Shown: piece after piece, positions 35,417 to 44,864 of the stretch
Layout of the letters: each line of letters opens with the position of its first letter
Numbering within the stretch: the stretch's first letter is position 1
Assembly (NCBI GenBank): GCA_963743035.1
Contig: CAVUOB010000004.1
Coordinates: 186,001 to 250,000, forward strand
From: PALSA-911 sp963743035
Lineage (GTDB): Bacteria > Pseudomonadota > Alphaproteobacteria > Acetobacterales > Acetobacteraceae
DNA: 64,000 bases
Direction of reading: 5' to 3'
The notes under the pieces: model-generated
Told to the model about the DNA's origin: nothing
Database searches by the model: none
Seen by the model: only the letters and a program-made list of their open reading frames with translations
Made by a program: the position numbers and the translations under genes

Positions 35417-36757
35417 TCAGTGCCCGGGCGAGCGGTCCACGATCGGGTGGGCGCGTTCCCAGTCCTGGATGTAGTCGCGCGTGAGCGGCACCGTATCCAC
35501 CCGCTTGCTGAGCTGGATCTGGAAATTGACGTGCCCGCTATAGCGGAACGTCGCCTCGCTGCCCGCGAGGTAGAATTCCCACATACGGCAGAAGCGCTCG
35601 TCATACAGCCGCTGCACTTTCTGCCGCTGGGCCAGGAAGCGCTGCCGCCAGGCACGCAGCGTCTCCGCATAATGCAGCCGCAGCACCTCGATATCCGTGA
35701 CGTAGAAACCGGCCCGCTCGATGGCCGGCATCAGTTCCGACAAGGCGGGTGAGTAGCCGCCGGGGAAGATGTATTTGCGGATCCACGCATTGGTCGCACC
35801 CGGCCCCTCGGCCCGGCCGATCGTGTGCACAAGGGCGACGCCGTCATCGGTCAGCAGATCGGCGATCTTGCGGAAATAGGTGGCGAAATGGTTGACGCCG
35901 ACATGCTCCAGCATGCCGACGGAAACGACCCGGTCGTATTTGCCGGCCTCCTCCCGGTAATCGCGCAACTCGAAGCGCACCTTCTCGCCGGCCTCTGCCG
36001 CCCGCTGCCGGGCAACGGCGAGTTGCTGTTCCGACAGCGTGATCCCCGTCACGTCGGCGCCGCATTCCCGCGCCAGATACAGCGCCATGCCCCCCCACCC
36101 GCAGCCGATATCCAGCACCCGGTCGCCGGGACGGGCCAGCAGCTTGGCCGCGATATGACGCTTTTTCTGCTCCTGCGCGCGATCCAGCACATCGTCCGGC
36201 GAGAGATAGTAGGCACAAGAATATTGCCGGTCCCACCCCAGGAACAACTCGTACATCTCGCCGGACAAATCATAGTGATGGGCGACATTCCGCCGCGCCA
36301 CCGGCAGCGGATTGTACTGCTGGAAGCGCCGCGCGAACTTCGCCAGCGCATAGCGCAGCTTCCCGAACGTGCCGGCGGAACCCCAGCCGAGATTGCTGAA
36401 GCCAAGGTCCAGAAAATCGTAGATGTCGCCGGTCTCCACCGAAAACCGGCCATCCATATAGGCCTGCCCCAACTCCAGCCCGGGATTGAGCATCATCCGC
36501 ATCGCGCTCGCCATGTCGGCGATCCGCACCGCCACCGGCTCTCCCTGGCCGTTCCCGAATGCGTGAGCGGCACCGCTGGGGCCGATAACGGTAAGGTTTC
36601 CGTGCCGAATGAACCCCGAGAACATGCGCCTCAGCACAAACGCTTCCCAGGCAGGACCTGATTCGGCCCGATGAAGGTGATCGGCGTTCGGCGCATGATA
36701 GGCCGACGACGGCTGATCTGAAGATGCTGGCAGAAAGTTTGATAACTTTGCTGGCAT
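35417..36757 (-). CDS. cfa: Cyclopropane-fatty-acyl-phospholipid synthase family
   Basis: A 446-residue class I SAM methyltransferase of the CFA synthase family, which adds a methylene bridge to unsaturated phospholipid acyl chains at the inner membrane. An N-terminal lipid-binding domain (about 50-140) precedes the catalytic domain with AHHYDLSGEMYELFLG, the SAM motif VLDIGCGWGGMALYLA (about 214-229), the SVGMLEHVG active-site loop and HTIGR. Start at the ATG at 36757 is a judgement; an ATG about 43 codons further in is possible. Cyclopropanation protects membranes in acid, stationary-phase and low-oxygen stress, fitting the neighbouring genes. Confidence 0.88.
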   Translation of the reverse strand: MPAKLSNFLPASSDQPSSAYHAPNADHLHRAESGPAWEAFVLRRMFSGFIRHGNLTVIGPSGAAHAFGNGQGEPVAVRIADMASAMRMMLNPGLELGQAYMDGRFSVETGDIYDFLDLGFSNLGWGSAGTFGKLRYALAKFARRFQQYNPLPVARRNVAHHYDLSGEMYELFLGWDRQYSCAYYLSPDDVLDRAQEQKKRHIAAKLLARPGDRVLDIGCGWGGMALYLARECGADVTGITLSEQQLAVARQRAAEAGEKVRFELRDYREEAGKYDRVVSVGMLEHVGVNHFATYFRKIADLLTDDGVALVHTIGRAEGPGATNAWIRKYIFPGGYSPALSELMPAIERAGFYVTDIEVLRLHYAETLRAWRQRFLAQRQKVQRLYDERFCRMWEFYLAGSEATFRYSGHVNFQIQLSKRVDTVPLTRDYIQDWERAHPIVDRSPGH

Positions 36758-36930
36758 TGGATCACTCTTGGCTCTGTCTTTCTCGGCGAGCCTGAACAGA
36801 ATGTTATGCAGCTTTGCTCCGGCGCACAAGCCAATCGAACACGCATCGAGCATGCGCCCGATGGACCGGCCGCGAACCACGCCTCGGCAGGGGGATACGT
36901 TCACAAAACCCGGCGGCCGAAGCGCTCTGC

Positions 36931-36944
36931 TTGAGGCAGATCAA
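36931..36944. promoter_or_regulatory. FNR/CRP-like box upstream of hydrolase-PRT-nrdJ operon
   Basis: TTGAG-GCAG-ATCAA matches the FNR consensus TTGAT-N4-ATCAA at nine of ten positions. Its centre is 60.5 bp before the ATG at 36998; placed at -41.5 it predicts a 19-nt leader. Caution: its GAGG could instead be a ribosome site for an alternative ATG at 36944. Confidence 0.4.
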
Positions 36945-36997
36945 TGCCCCGCCGCAGCGACCGGCTTCCAATCCCTGGCACAGCCGGGATCCAGACA

Positions 36998-37681
36998 ATG
37001 ACAGCGATCGAGGGTCGGACCGTCTCCGTCAGCCTGCCGCCCTGCGGCGGGGAGGGTCTGCTTGGTTTGCCCGAAGGCCCCGCCCGGGGGATCGTGCTGT
37101 TCGCCCATGGCAGCGGCAGCAGCCGGCTCAGTCCCCGCAACACCCTCGTCGCCGAAGGGTTGCAGCGCGGGGGATTTGCCACCCTGCTGTTCGATCTGCT
37201 GACCGCGGAGGAGGCGGCGGACCGCGCCAATGTCTTCGATATCCCGCTTCTGGCCGATCGACTGGACCAGGCGGCGACATGGGTCTGCGGGAACGCGATC
37301 AGGCCGGGCCTGCCTTTCGGCTTCTTCGGCGCCAGCACCGGTGCGGCGGCCGCCCTCGTCGCGGGCGCCAGGCGCCGCGATGTGCGCGCCATCGTCAGCC
37401 GTGGCGGACGGCCGGACATGGCGGGCGAGGCGTTGGCGAAGGTGACCGCCGCGACGTTGCTGATCGTCGGCGGCGACGATCTGGAGGTCCTTGCCCTCAA
37501 CCGGTCGGCCTATGGCCGGCTGCGCTGCACGCGGCGGCTGGAAGTGGTTGCCGGTGCAACCCATCTCTTCGAGGAGCCTGGAGCATTGGAATCGGTGACG
37601 GCCTTGGCGCGCGCCTGGTTTCTGCAGCACCTGGCCGACGGAGGGGCGGAGGCGGGGCATGGTGTTCGCGGATCGGCGTGA
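36998..37681 (+). CDS. Alpha/beta hydrolase, dienelactone hydrolase-like
   Basis: A 227-residue alpha/beta hydrolase. The strand-turn RGIVLFAHGSGSSRLSPRN supplies the oxyanion region, GFFGASTGAAAAL holds the nucleophile Ser in a G-x-S-x-G elbow (about residue 109), GGDDLEVLALN carries the acid, and VVAGATHLFEEPG gives the His. Proteins of this kind are frequently encoded next to the phosphoribosyltransferase that follows here, and the two overlap by 23 bases. The substrate is unknown. An alternative ATG at 36944 would add 18 residues. Confidence 0.85.
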   Translation: MTAIEGRTVSVSLPPCGGEGLLGLPEGPARGIVLFAHGSGSSRLSPRNTLVAEGLQRGGFATLLFDLLTAEEAADRANVFDIPLLADRLDQAATWVCGNAIRPGLPFGFFGASTGAAAALVAGARRRDVRAIVSRGGRPDMAGEALAKVTAATLLIVGGDDLEVLALNRSAYGRLRCTRRLEVVAGATHLFEEPGALESVTALARAWFLQHLADGGAEAGHGVRGSA

Positions 37682-38318
37682 GGCCGGACGGCTTCTGGCC
37701 GAGCGGCTGCTGGGCCTGAAGGACCAAAGCCCGGTCGTGTTGGCGCTGCCTCGCGGCGGTGTGCCGGTAGCGTTCGAAATCGCCCTCGCACTGGCGGCAC
37801 CGCTCGATATCGTGCTGGTCCGCAAGATCGGCGCCCCGCACCACGAAGAACTGGCCGTCGGAGCGATCGCCGATGGCGAGGAGCCTGAACTCGTCAGCGA
37901 TCCGCGGCTCATCAGGCGCCTGGATATCTCCGAGGAATATCTCGACAAGGCCAGGTCCGCGGCGTTGCGGGAAATCGACCGCCGGCGCCGCGTCTATCGC
38001 GGCGATCACCCGCCGACAGAAATCGCCGGGCGCACCGCGATCGTCGTCGATGACGGTATCGCAACCGGTGCCACGATGCGCGCCGCGTTGCGGGCCACGC
38101 GCCGGCGCGGCCCGGCCCGTCTGGTGCTGGCTGTCCCGGTCGCGCCGCCCGGCACGCTGAAGCGGCTGCGTGCGGAAGTGGACGAGATCGTTTGCCTGGA
38201 CGCGCCCTGGGATTTCTACGCCGTCGGGCAGTTCTACAGCCAGTTCCCGCAATTGCGGGACGCCGAAGTGACCGAGTTGCTCGATCGGGCCCGCGCCCTC
38301 ACCGCACCCCCGCCCTAG
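37659..38318 (+). CDS. Phosphoribosyltransferase family protein
   Basis: A 219-residue type I PRTase-fold protein. The PRPP-binding motif VVDDGIATGATMRAA (about 129-143) is complete, and the N-terminal LALPRGGVPVAFEIA and DIVLVRKIGAP segments mark the subgroup of stand-alone PRTases linked with dienelactone-hydrolase-like proteins. It may bind a nucleobase or act as a regulator; no base specificity can be assigned. The gene overlaps the hydrolase by 23 bp and is followed after 9 bp by the ribonucleotide reductase, so the three are probably one operon. This gene set recurs in proteobacterial hypoxia/stress gene groups (family knowledge). Confidence 0.87.
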   Translation: MVFADRREAGRLLAERLLGLKDQSPVVLALPRGGVPVAFEIALALAAPLDIVLVRKIGAPHHEELAVGAIADGEEPELVSDPRLIRRLDISEEYLDKARSAALREIDRRRRVYRGDHPPTEIAGRTAIVVDDGIATGATMRAALRATRRRGPARLVLAVPVAPPGTLKRLRAEVDEIVCLDAPWDFYAVGQFYSQFPQLRDAEVTELLDRARALTAPPP

Positions 38319-38327
38319 CACAGCGCG

Positions 38328-40178
38328 ATGATGCAAGCTGCTCCGCCGGCCGATCATCTGCTCAACACGCCGATCGCGCGCCATGTGTGGGAAACGCGCT
38401 ACCGCGCTGGCGCGGAGAACGAGGCCTCGATCGCTGCAACCTGGCGCCGCGTGGCCCACACGCTGGCCGGCGTGGAGCCGGCCGACCCTGCGCTGTGGGA
38501 GCAACGCTTCCTCGACGTGCTGCAGGACTTCCAGTTCCTGCCGGGCGGGCGCATCCAGGCCGGCGCAGGCACCGGCCGCGACGTCACCCTGTTCAACTGC
38601 TTCGTCATGGGCACGATCGAGGATTCCGTCCCTGGCATCTTCCGCGCGTTGCAGGAAGGCGCGATGACGATGCAGCGCGGCGGTGGGGTCGGCTTCGATT
38701 TTTCCACCCTACGGCCAAGCGGCGCACGCGCACGCACGACCGGCGCCATCGCGTCCGGACCGGTGTCGTTCATGGATGTATGGGATGCGATGTGCGCCAC
38801 CATCCAGTCCACCGGCTCGCGCCGCGGCGCGATGATGGCGACGCTGCGCTGCGATCACCCGGACATCGTCGCCTTCATCGACGCCAAGCGCCGCGCGGGT
38901 CGGCTCGGCCATTTCAACCTTTCCGTGCAGATCACCGACGCCTTCATGCAGGCGATCGAACGCGACGAAAGCTGGCCGCTGGTATTCCCCGCAAGCCGCC
39001 TCGCCGGTGACGGCGAGATCCTGTCCCGCGAATGGCCCGGGGAGCCATCGGCCGTGCCATGCCGGGTCGTGCGACGCCTGCCGGCGCGTGATCTGTGGGA
39101 CCGGCTGCTGCGTGCCAGCTATGACAGCGGCGAGCCGGGGATACTGTTTATCGACCGGATCAACCGGCTGAACAATCTCTGGTACTGCGAGCGGATCACC
39201 GCGACGAACCCGTGCGGCGAGGTGCCGCTGCCGCCCTACGGCGCATGCGATCTCGGTTCGATCAACCTGACGCGGCTGATCCGAGATCCTTTCACCCCGC
39301 AGGCGCGGCTGGACACCGACCGGCTGGCAAGCATCGCGTCAACAGCCGTGCGGCTGCTGGACAATGTGATCGACGTGTCGCGCTTTCCCCTGCCCGAACA
39401 TTGCGTTGCAGTTCATAGGGCTCGCAGGATCGGCCTCGGCATCACCGGGCTGGCGGATGCGCTGATCATGCTCGGCCTGCGCTACGGCAGCGACGCCTCG
39501 CTGGCTTTCGCCGCCGGGACGATGCGCAGCATCTGCCACGCCGCCTATCGCCAATCCATCGCCCTCGCCCGGGAAAAGGGCAGTTTCCCGGATTTCGACC
39601 GCACGCGTTACCTGCAGGCGCCGTTCATTCGCGGCCTGCCGGAGGATATTCGCGAAGGCATCGCACGCCATGGCACCCGCAACAGCCATCTGCTCGCCAT
39701 CGCCCCCACCGGCACGATCAGCCTGCTGGCCGGCAACGTCTCCAGCGGGATCGAGCCGGTATTCGCCGCCGATTACCAGCGGACGGTACTGGGCGCGAAT
39801 GGCGAACCCCGGCAGTACAGACTGGCCGATTACGCGGTGCGGCTCTGGCGGGAGCGGAATGGCCGCAGCGATGGAGTGCCGGACGGCCTGCAGACGGCGG
39901 CCGAACTGCCGTTCGAGGCGCATCTGGCGATGCAGGCAGCGCTGCAGGCATTTGTCGACAACTCAATCTCCAAGACGATCAACGTGCCCGCCGAAACCGG
40001 CTTTGCCGACTTCGCGCCGATCTACCGGCTTGCCTACGAAAAGGGCCTGAAGGGCTGTACCGTTTTCCGGCCGAACGGAACAAGGGGCGCCGTGCTCACC
40101 GCCAGGCGCGAGGCGGACCGCATATCCGGTTGCACCGGAGACGGCACAGGATCGTCGCGATACGCCAGCAGGGCGTAG
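38328..40178 (+). CDS. nrdJ: Ribonucleotide reductase, adenosylcobalamin-dependent (class II)
   Basis: A 616-residue class II ribonucleotide reductase, making deoxyribonucleotides without oxygen. Active-site elements: Cys 91 in TLFNCFVMG, radical Cys 296 with Glu 298 in NPCGEVPLPPYG, and GACDLGSINLTR (Cys 307); LAIAPTGTISLLAG is the phosphate-binding loop. It is short: no ATP-cone at the N-terminus, and the C-terminal tail after GCTVFRPN is about 35 residues with a single Cys, so the usual CxxC shuttle pair is missing. A second ATG codon follows directly. Operon with the PRTase and hydrolase genes. It may be an accessory enzyme used when oxygen is low. Confidence 0.9.
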   Translation: MMQAAPPADHLLNTPIARHVWETRYRAGAENEASIAATWRRVAHTLAGVEPADPALWEQRFLDVLQDFQFLPGGRIQAGAGTGRDVTLFNCFVMGTIEDSVPGIFRALQEGAMTMQRGGGVGFDFSTLRPSGARARTTGAIASGPVSFMDVWDAMCATIQSTGSRRGAMMATLRCDHPDIVAFIDAKRRAGRLGHFNLSVQITDAFMQAIERDESWPLVFPASRLAGDGEILSREWPGEPSAVPCRVVRRLPARDLWDRLLRASYDSGEPGILFIDRINRLNNLWYCERITATNPCGEVPLPPYGACDLGSINLTRLIRDPFTPQARLDTDRLASIASTAVRLLDNVIDVSRFPLPEHCVAVHRARRIGLGITGLADALIMLGLRYGSDASLAFAAGTMRSICHAAYRQSIALAREKGSFPDFDRTRYLQAPFIRGLPEDIREGIARHGTRNSHLLAIAPTGTISLLAGNVSSGIEPVFAADYQRTVLGANGEPRQYRLADYAVRLWRERNGRSDGVPDGLQTAAELPFEAHLAMQAALQAFVDNSISKTINVPAETGFADFAPIYRLAYEKGLKGCTVFRPNGTRGAVLTARREADRISGCTGDGTGSSRYASRA

Positions 40179-40208
40179 GCGGCGCGGATCCGGCACGCGG
40201 CTTTGCGC

Positions 40209-42593
40209 CTACACCATCTTGAGCCGGGTGAAGATCGCCGCCTTGATCGTGTCGATCACCAGCGCGAAGGCCACCGCGGCCGCCAATGTGCCGGCAACCA
40301 CTTCTGCCGGCAATGCGGTCATGAGCGTGCCGGATATCGCCAGGGTGCCGATGATCATGACATCGATCACGGACGAGGCCATCAGCCACCAGCTCGGGCG
40401 GGAACTCCACAGGCGTTCCCGCTCCCGCACCGAGTACAGGATTGCCTGGCCACTGAACACCAGCGTGATGGCGGCCAGAGTCCGCAGCGCGTCCATCTCA
40501 AGGCCGAGGCGGAATTTGCCGATGGCGAGGACGGAGCTGCAGAATAGCAGGTTGCAACTTCCCAGCAGGATGCCTGCCAGCGTGACGTTGTCGATCCGCC
40601 AGGTGTTCGGCTTCGGCGAAGGGCGCACGTTGTCGGTCGACGACGACATCGCCAGGAAGTCACCAGTGGTCATCAGCACCACCATCAGCATCGGCGTCAG
40701 AATGGCGTGCCCTGTCATGACCAGCCCGACCGTCAGGAACAGCATCTGGTCGATCTTGCGGGTGACCGATCGCAGGCAATAGGTCAAGATGCGCTGGAAT
40801 GTCACGCGGCCTTCGCGCACCGCGGCGACTATGCCGCCAAGCCCCGGCTCCGTCAGGACAATGCCGGCCGCGGATTTCGCCACGTCGGTGGCGGTCGATA
40901 CCGCTATGCCGATCTGCGCCTGGCGCAGCGCCGGCGCATCATTCACGCCGTCGCCGCACATGCCGACAATATGGCCGTGCGCCTGGAAGTCCCGGACGAT
41001 ATGATACTTGTCCTCCGGCAAGACCCCGGCGAACACCACGACATCATCGGGGGGCATGGTTACGGCATCCGCCCCGGGCCGACGGACAGCGCCCTGCAGC
41101 CCGACGGCGCGCGCCACCACGCCGGCCGTGGTCGGCGCATCGCCGGTCACCATGACCGCGCGCACCCCCAACGCAGACAATTCACCGAGCAGAGAAGCAG
41201 ACTCCGGCCGGGGCGGGTCGCTCAGCGCGATCAGGCCCACAACCCGCATCGCCACCTCTGGTCCGGCGGCGACCGCCAGCACCCGATAGCCCTGCGCCGC
41301 CAGTTCCTCGGCCGCCGCTGCCTCCGCGGCTCCCGCGTGGACGAGGGCGAAAATGACCGTGCAGGCCCCCTTGGCGATACGCCAGCGGCCGCCATCCGGC
41401 CCCTTGGCGATCGCCTCGGACATTTTCCGGGTCGGATCGAACGGCACGAACCGGACCAGCGCCGGGGCATGCGTGGCATCGATACCTGTGCTGGCTGCGC
41501 GGATGGCGGCGTCCACCGGATCCTGGCCACCTTCCGAACTGGCAAGCGCCGCCAGCGCCAGAACCTGTGCGACATTGAAACCGGCCATCGGACGCACCTC
41601 GGTGACCGCCAGCTCATTGCGGGTCAGCGTGCCGGTCTTGTCGACGCACAGCACGTCCATCGCCGCGGCCTCGTCCACCGCGGAAAGCCGCGTCGGCAGC
41701 ACGCCCTGCCGCGCCAGGGCACGCGCGCCGATCGTCGTGGCCAGCGTGAACGTGGCCGGCAGCGCGACGGGAATAGCCGCCAGCAGGGCCGTCAGCACGA
41801 GCTGGATGATCTCCGTCACCGGCATGCCGAGCGTGTCCGCGTACACCGCCTGGACGACAACGATGACCCCGTTGAAGATCGCGAGGTTTCGCACCACGCG
41901 CAGCACCGCCTTCTGCTGCGAGCCGACGACATGCGCGGTGCGCACGAGTTCCGCCGTGCGGCCGAATTTCGTGCGCGTGCCCGTCGCCGTGACCACGCCA
42001 ACCGCTTCGCCCCGCCGCACGAGGGTTCCCGCATAGGTCTCATGGCCCGCACCTGCTTCGATCGGCAGCGACTCGCCGGTCAGCATCGACTGATCGAGCA
42101 GCACATCCCCCTCGATCAGCCGCATATCCGCGGCGACCACGCCGCCAAGCGACAGCTTGGCCACATCGCCCGGCACCAGCGCGGCGGACGGCACGATCTG
42201 CCAGGCGCCATCGCGCAGGACGGACGCGGTCAACGTGAGCCGCGCCTTCAAGGCCTCCAAAGTCGCCTGAGCACGCCCTTCCTGCAGGAAACCGAGAATG
42301 CCATTGAACACCAGCAGGACGCCGATCACCGCCGCCTCGATATATTCGCCGAGCACGAGCTGGAAGATGACGGCCAGTTCCAGCATCCAGGGAACCGGCG
42401 CCCAGAACTTGCCGAGGGCCAGGCGCCACGCGCTCGCCGCAGGTTCCGACATGGCGTTCGGTCCGAATTCCGCCAGGCGCCGATTGGCTTCCGCGCTGGT
42501 CAGTCCGGGCGGCTGTCCCGGGCGGGTGGCAACATCCCCGGCGCCAGGCATGCCTGCGGGTTGAACCCTGCGTTCCGGATCGAGCCGCGTCAT
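40209..42593 (-). CDS. Plasma-membrane-type H+ P-type ATPase (P3A)
   Basis: A 794-residue P-type ATPase of the proton-exporting P3A class. The cation N-terminal domain (LTSAEANRRLAEFGPNAM), actuator LTGESLPIEAG (171-181), TM4 IPVALPATFTLAT (274-286), phosphorylated Asp 318 in DKTGTLTRN, and GDGVNDAPAL are in the correct order and spacing; membrane helices before and after are intact. It ejects H+ using ATP, useful at low pH or when respiration fails. The ATG at 42593 is preferred; the preceding frame is only the tandem repeat. The gene ends 30 bp from the convergent nrdJ. Confidence 0.92.
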   Translation of the reverse strand: MTRLDPERRVQPAGMPGAGDVATRPGQPPGLTSAEANRRLAEFGPNAMSEPAASAWRLALGKFWAPVPWMLELAVIFQLVLGEYIEAAVIGVLLVFNGILGFLQEGRAQATLEALKARLTLTASVLRDGAWQIVPSAALVPGDVAKLSLGGVVAADMRLIEGDVLLDQSMLTGESLPIEAGAGHETYAGTLVRRGEAVGVVTATGTRTKFGRTAELVRTAHVVGSQQKAVLRVVRNLAIFNGVIVVVQAVYADTLGMPVTEIIQLVLTALLAAIPVALPATFTLATTIGARALARQGVLPTRLSAVDEAAAMDVLCVDKTGTLTRNELAVTEVRPMAGFNVAQVLALAALASSEGGQDPVDAAIRAASTGIDATHAPALVRFVPFDPTRKMSEAIAKGPDGGRWRIAKGACTVIFALVHAGAAEAAAAEELAAQGYRVLAVAAGPEVAMRVVGLIALSDPPRPESASLLGELSALGVRAVMVTGDAPTTAGVVARAVGLQGAVRRPGADAVTMPPDDVVVFAGVLPEDKYHIVRDFQAHGHIVGMCGDGVNDAPALRQAQIGIAVSTATDVAKSAAGIVLTEPGLGGIVAAVREGRVTFQRILTYCLRSVTRKIDQMLFLTVGLVMTGHAILTPMLMVVLMTTGDFLAMSSSTDNVRPSPKPNTWRIDNVTLAGILLGSCNLLFCSSVLAIGKFRLGLEMDALRTLAAITLVFSGQAILYSVRERERLWSSRPSWWLMASSVIDVMIIGTLAISGTLMTALPAEVVAGTLAAAVAFALVIDTIKAAIFTRLKMV

Positions 42594-42594
42594 A

Positions 42595-42652
42595 CACCCT
42601 TCCCCTGGCACCCTTCCCCTGGCACCCCTTCCCCTGGCACCCCATCTCCTGG
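42595..42652. repeat. 14-15 bp tandem repeat before the P-ATPase start
   Basis: Four direct copies: CACCCTTCCCCTGG twice (42595-42622), then CACCCCTTCCCCTGG and CACCCCATCTCCTGG. On the minus strand each of the first three carries a GGGGAAGGG ribosome-site-like core, and the last copy sits directly against the ATG. Copy number may tune translation. Confidence 0.75.
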
Positions 42653-42749
42653 CCGCAGCCGAAGCGCGGACCATACGCTGCGCTTTGCATGCGTGTCAGA
42701 CCGGTTCGCCGGCGGATCCGCGAGCCATGGTTTTGGTAATGCCGGGCGC

Positions 42750-44864
42750 CTACTCGTAGCGCAACGCCTCGATCGGGTTGAGGCGGGCTGCCTTGCGGGC
42801 GGGATAGTAGCCGAAAAAGATGCCCACCGCGGCCGAAAACAGGAAACCACCCGCGATCGCCATTGGCGAAACCGGCGCCGGCCAGCCGAAGACGATCGAG
42901 ATCACCTCGGATGCCGCGATGCCGGCCAGGATGCCGGCGATGCCGCCGCCCACGCTGATGAACACGGCCTCGGCCAGGAACTGCAGCAGCACATGCAGCC
43001 GACGGGCGCCGATCGCCATGCGCAACCCGATCTCTCGCGTGCGTTCGGTAACCGACACCAGCAGGATGTTCATGATGCCGATGCCGCCGACCAGCAGGGA
43101 AATGGACGCAACGGCGGCCAGCAGAAGCGCCATGACCCGGCTGCTGCCCTGGGCCGCCTCGGCAATCTGGCTAAGGTTGCGCACAGCGAAGTCCGGAATG
43201 TCGCCCGGCTTGATCCGGTGGCGGCGCGTCAGCGTGTCGGTGACCTGCTGGATGGCCGGCTGAACCGCTTCGGACCCTGTCGCCTGGATAAAGATCTGGT
43301 TCACGAACCCGGTCAGGCGCGACTGCAGGCCGTAAGGATTCGGCGGCGGGGGATACACCCAGTTGATCGGCGTCTGCTGCTGGCTCGGCGCGGCCACGCC
43401 GAGAACCTTGCGCTCGGCGGTGCTGAACGGGACCATGACGACATCGTCCTGGTCCGTGCCGTAGGCGGTCTGCCCCTTGGCGGCCAGCAATCCGATCACG
43501 CGCAGGGGGACATTCTTCACCTGCACCAGGGCGCCGATCGGATTTTCCGTGTCGCTGAACAACTGATGAGAGACGGTCTGCCCCAGCAGCACGACGAGGT
43601 CCGCCTTGGCATCATCCTCCGGCGTGATGGCACGGCCCGCCGAGATCTCCCAGTTGGTGACCGGCGGATAATTCGGGCTGACGCCCTGGATCGTCGTGGT
43701 CCAGTTCTGGTTGCCGTACTGCACCTGACCGGGTTGACGGATCAGATAGCTGACGCTGCCGACCGCCGGGGCTTCGCGGCGGATCGCCTGCGCATCGCCG
43801 ACGGTGATCGTCGATGCGCTGCCAAAGCCGGCGCGGATGCCGCCGGAACTGACGGCCCCTGGAACCACCACCATCAGGTTGGTACCGAGACTCTCGATCT
43901 GCTTGCGCACCGCCTCGTTGGCGCCCTGGCCCACGGCCACCATGACGATCAATGCCGCGACGCCGATGAACACGCCCAGCATCGTCAATGCCGAGCGCAT
44001 CCGGTTGCGGCTGATCGCCTGCATGGCGGCAGCCGCGACCATCAGCCCGAAAGCCCAGAACGCGCCGGTACTCTGGGTCGCAGCCGGCGCCGCGGCCCGC
44101 GTTTCGGGGATGGGCACGCGGTCGGTCTTCGGGATCCCCTGCGGCTGGCGCGGCCGTTCATCGGATATGATCCGCCCGTCGCGCATGGTGACCACGCGGT
44201 CGGCATAGGCGGCTATATCCGCCTCATGGGTGACAACGATGATCGTGACACCCTGCTCGCGGTTCAGCTGGACCAGGGTCCGCATGATCTCGTGCGAGGT
44301 GCGCGTATCCAGATTGCCGGTCGGTTCATCGGCCAGCAGAAGGCTGGGGGTATTGATCAGTGCCCGGGCAATGGCCACGCGTTGCTGCTGGCCGCCGGAA
44401 AGCTGGCCCGGCGTATTGCGCTCACGTTCGGCCAGGCCGAGCAAAGCGAGCGCCGCGCGGGCCTTGTCGAAACGCGCCGCGCCGTGCATGGCCCCGGACC
44501 CGGCGTAGAACAGCGGCAAAGCGACATTCTCAATCGCGCTGGTGCGCGCGAGCAGGTTGAAGCTCTGGAACACGAAGCCCAGCCGCTGGCTGCGGATACG
44601 CGCCAGATCCGGCTCGCTGAGCCTGGCCACGTCGATCCCTTCGAACAGGTACTGGCCGCTGGTCGGGCTGTCGAGGCAGCCCAGGATCGCCATCAGGGTC
44701 GATTTGCCCGAGCCCGACGATCCCATGATGGCGATGAACTCGCCGCGTGCGACCGTCAGACTGACGCCGTCGAGCGCACGGACATCGACATCGCCGGCCC
44801 GATAGATCCGCGTGATGTCCTCCACACGGATGACGGGGACCGCCGATGCCTCGGGGTCGGACAT
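42750..44864 (-). CDS. macB: MacB-like ABC exporter (ATPase-permease)
   Basis: A 704-residue fusion of ATPase and permease. The ATPase (1-235) has Walker A GSSGSGKST (48-56), LSGGQQQRVAIARAL and LLADEPTGNLD; then a transmembrane helix near 275, the large MacB periplasmic domain (about 300-570) and a C-terminal FtsX domain with three helices (PARKAARLNPIEALRYE end). MacB works by mechanotransmission with MacA and an outer-membrane channel to export toxins, peptides or siderophores. One-base overlap with macA shows coupling. No dedicated outer-membrane factor is adjacent. Intact. Confidence 0.93.
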   Translation of the reverse strand: MSDPEASAVPVIRVEDITRIYRAGDVDVRALDGVSLTVARGEFIAIMGSSGSGKSTLMAILGCLDSPTSGQYLFEGIDVARLSEPDLARIRSQRLGFVFQSFNLLARTSAIENVALPLFYAGSGAMHGAARFDKARAALALLGLAERERNTPGQLSGGQQQRVAIARALINTPSLLLADEPTGNLDTRTSHEIMRTLVQLNREQGVTIIVVTHEADIAAYADRVVTMRDGRIISDERPRQPQGIPKTDRVPIPETRAAAPAATQSTGAFWAFGLMVAAAAMQAISRNRMRSALTMLGVFIGVAALIVMVAVGQGANEAVRKQIESLGTNLMVVVPGAVSSGGIRAGFGSASTITVGDAQAIRREAPAVGSVSYLIRQPGQVQYGNQNWTTTIQGVSPNYPPVTNWEISAGRAITPEDDAKADLVVLLGQTVSHQLFSDTENPIGALVQVKNVPLRVIGLLAAKGQTAYGTDQDDVVMVPFSTAERKVLGVAAPSQQQTPINWVYPPPPNPYGLQSRLTGFVNQIFIQATGSEAVQPAIQQVTDTLTRRHRIKPGDIPDFAVRNLSQIAEAAQGSSRVMALLLAAVASISLLVGGIGIMNILLVSVTERTREIGLRMAIGARRLHVLLQFLAEAVFISVGGGIAGILAGIAASEVISIVFGWPAPVSPMAIAGGFLFSAAVGIFFGYYPARKAARLNPIEALRYE

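Noticed and set aside
42595..42652. CRISPR-like array
   Set aside because: Units are 14-15 bp without distinct spacers, so this is a simple tandem repeat; no cas genes are present.
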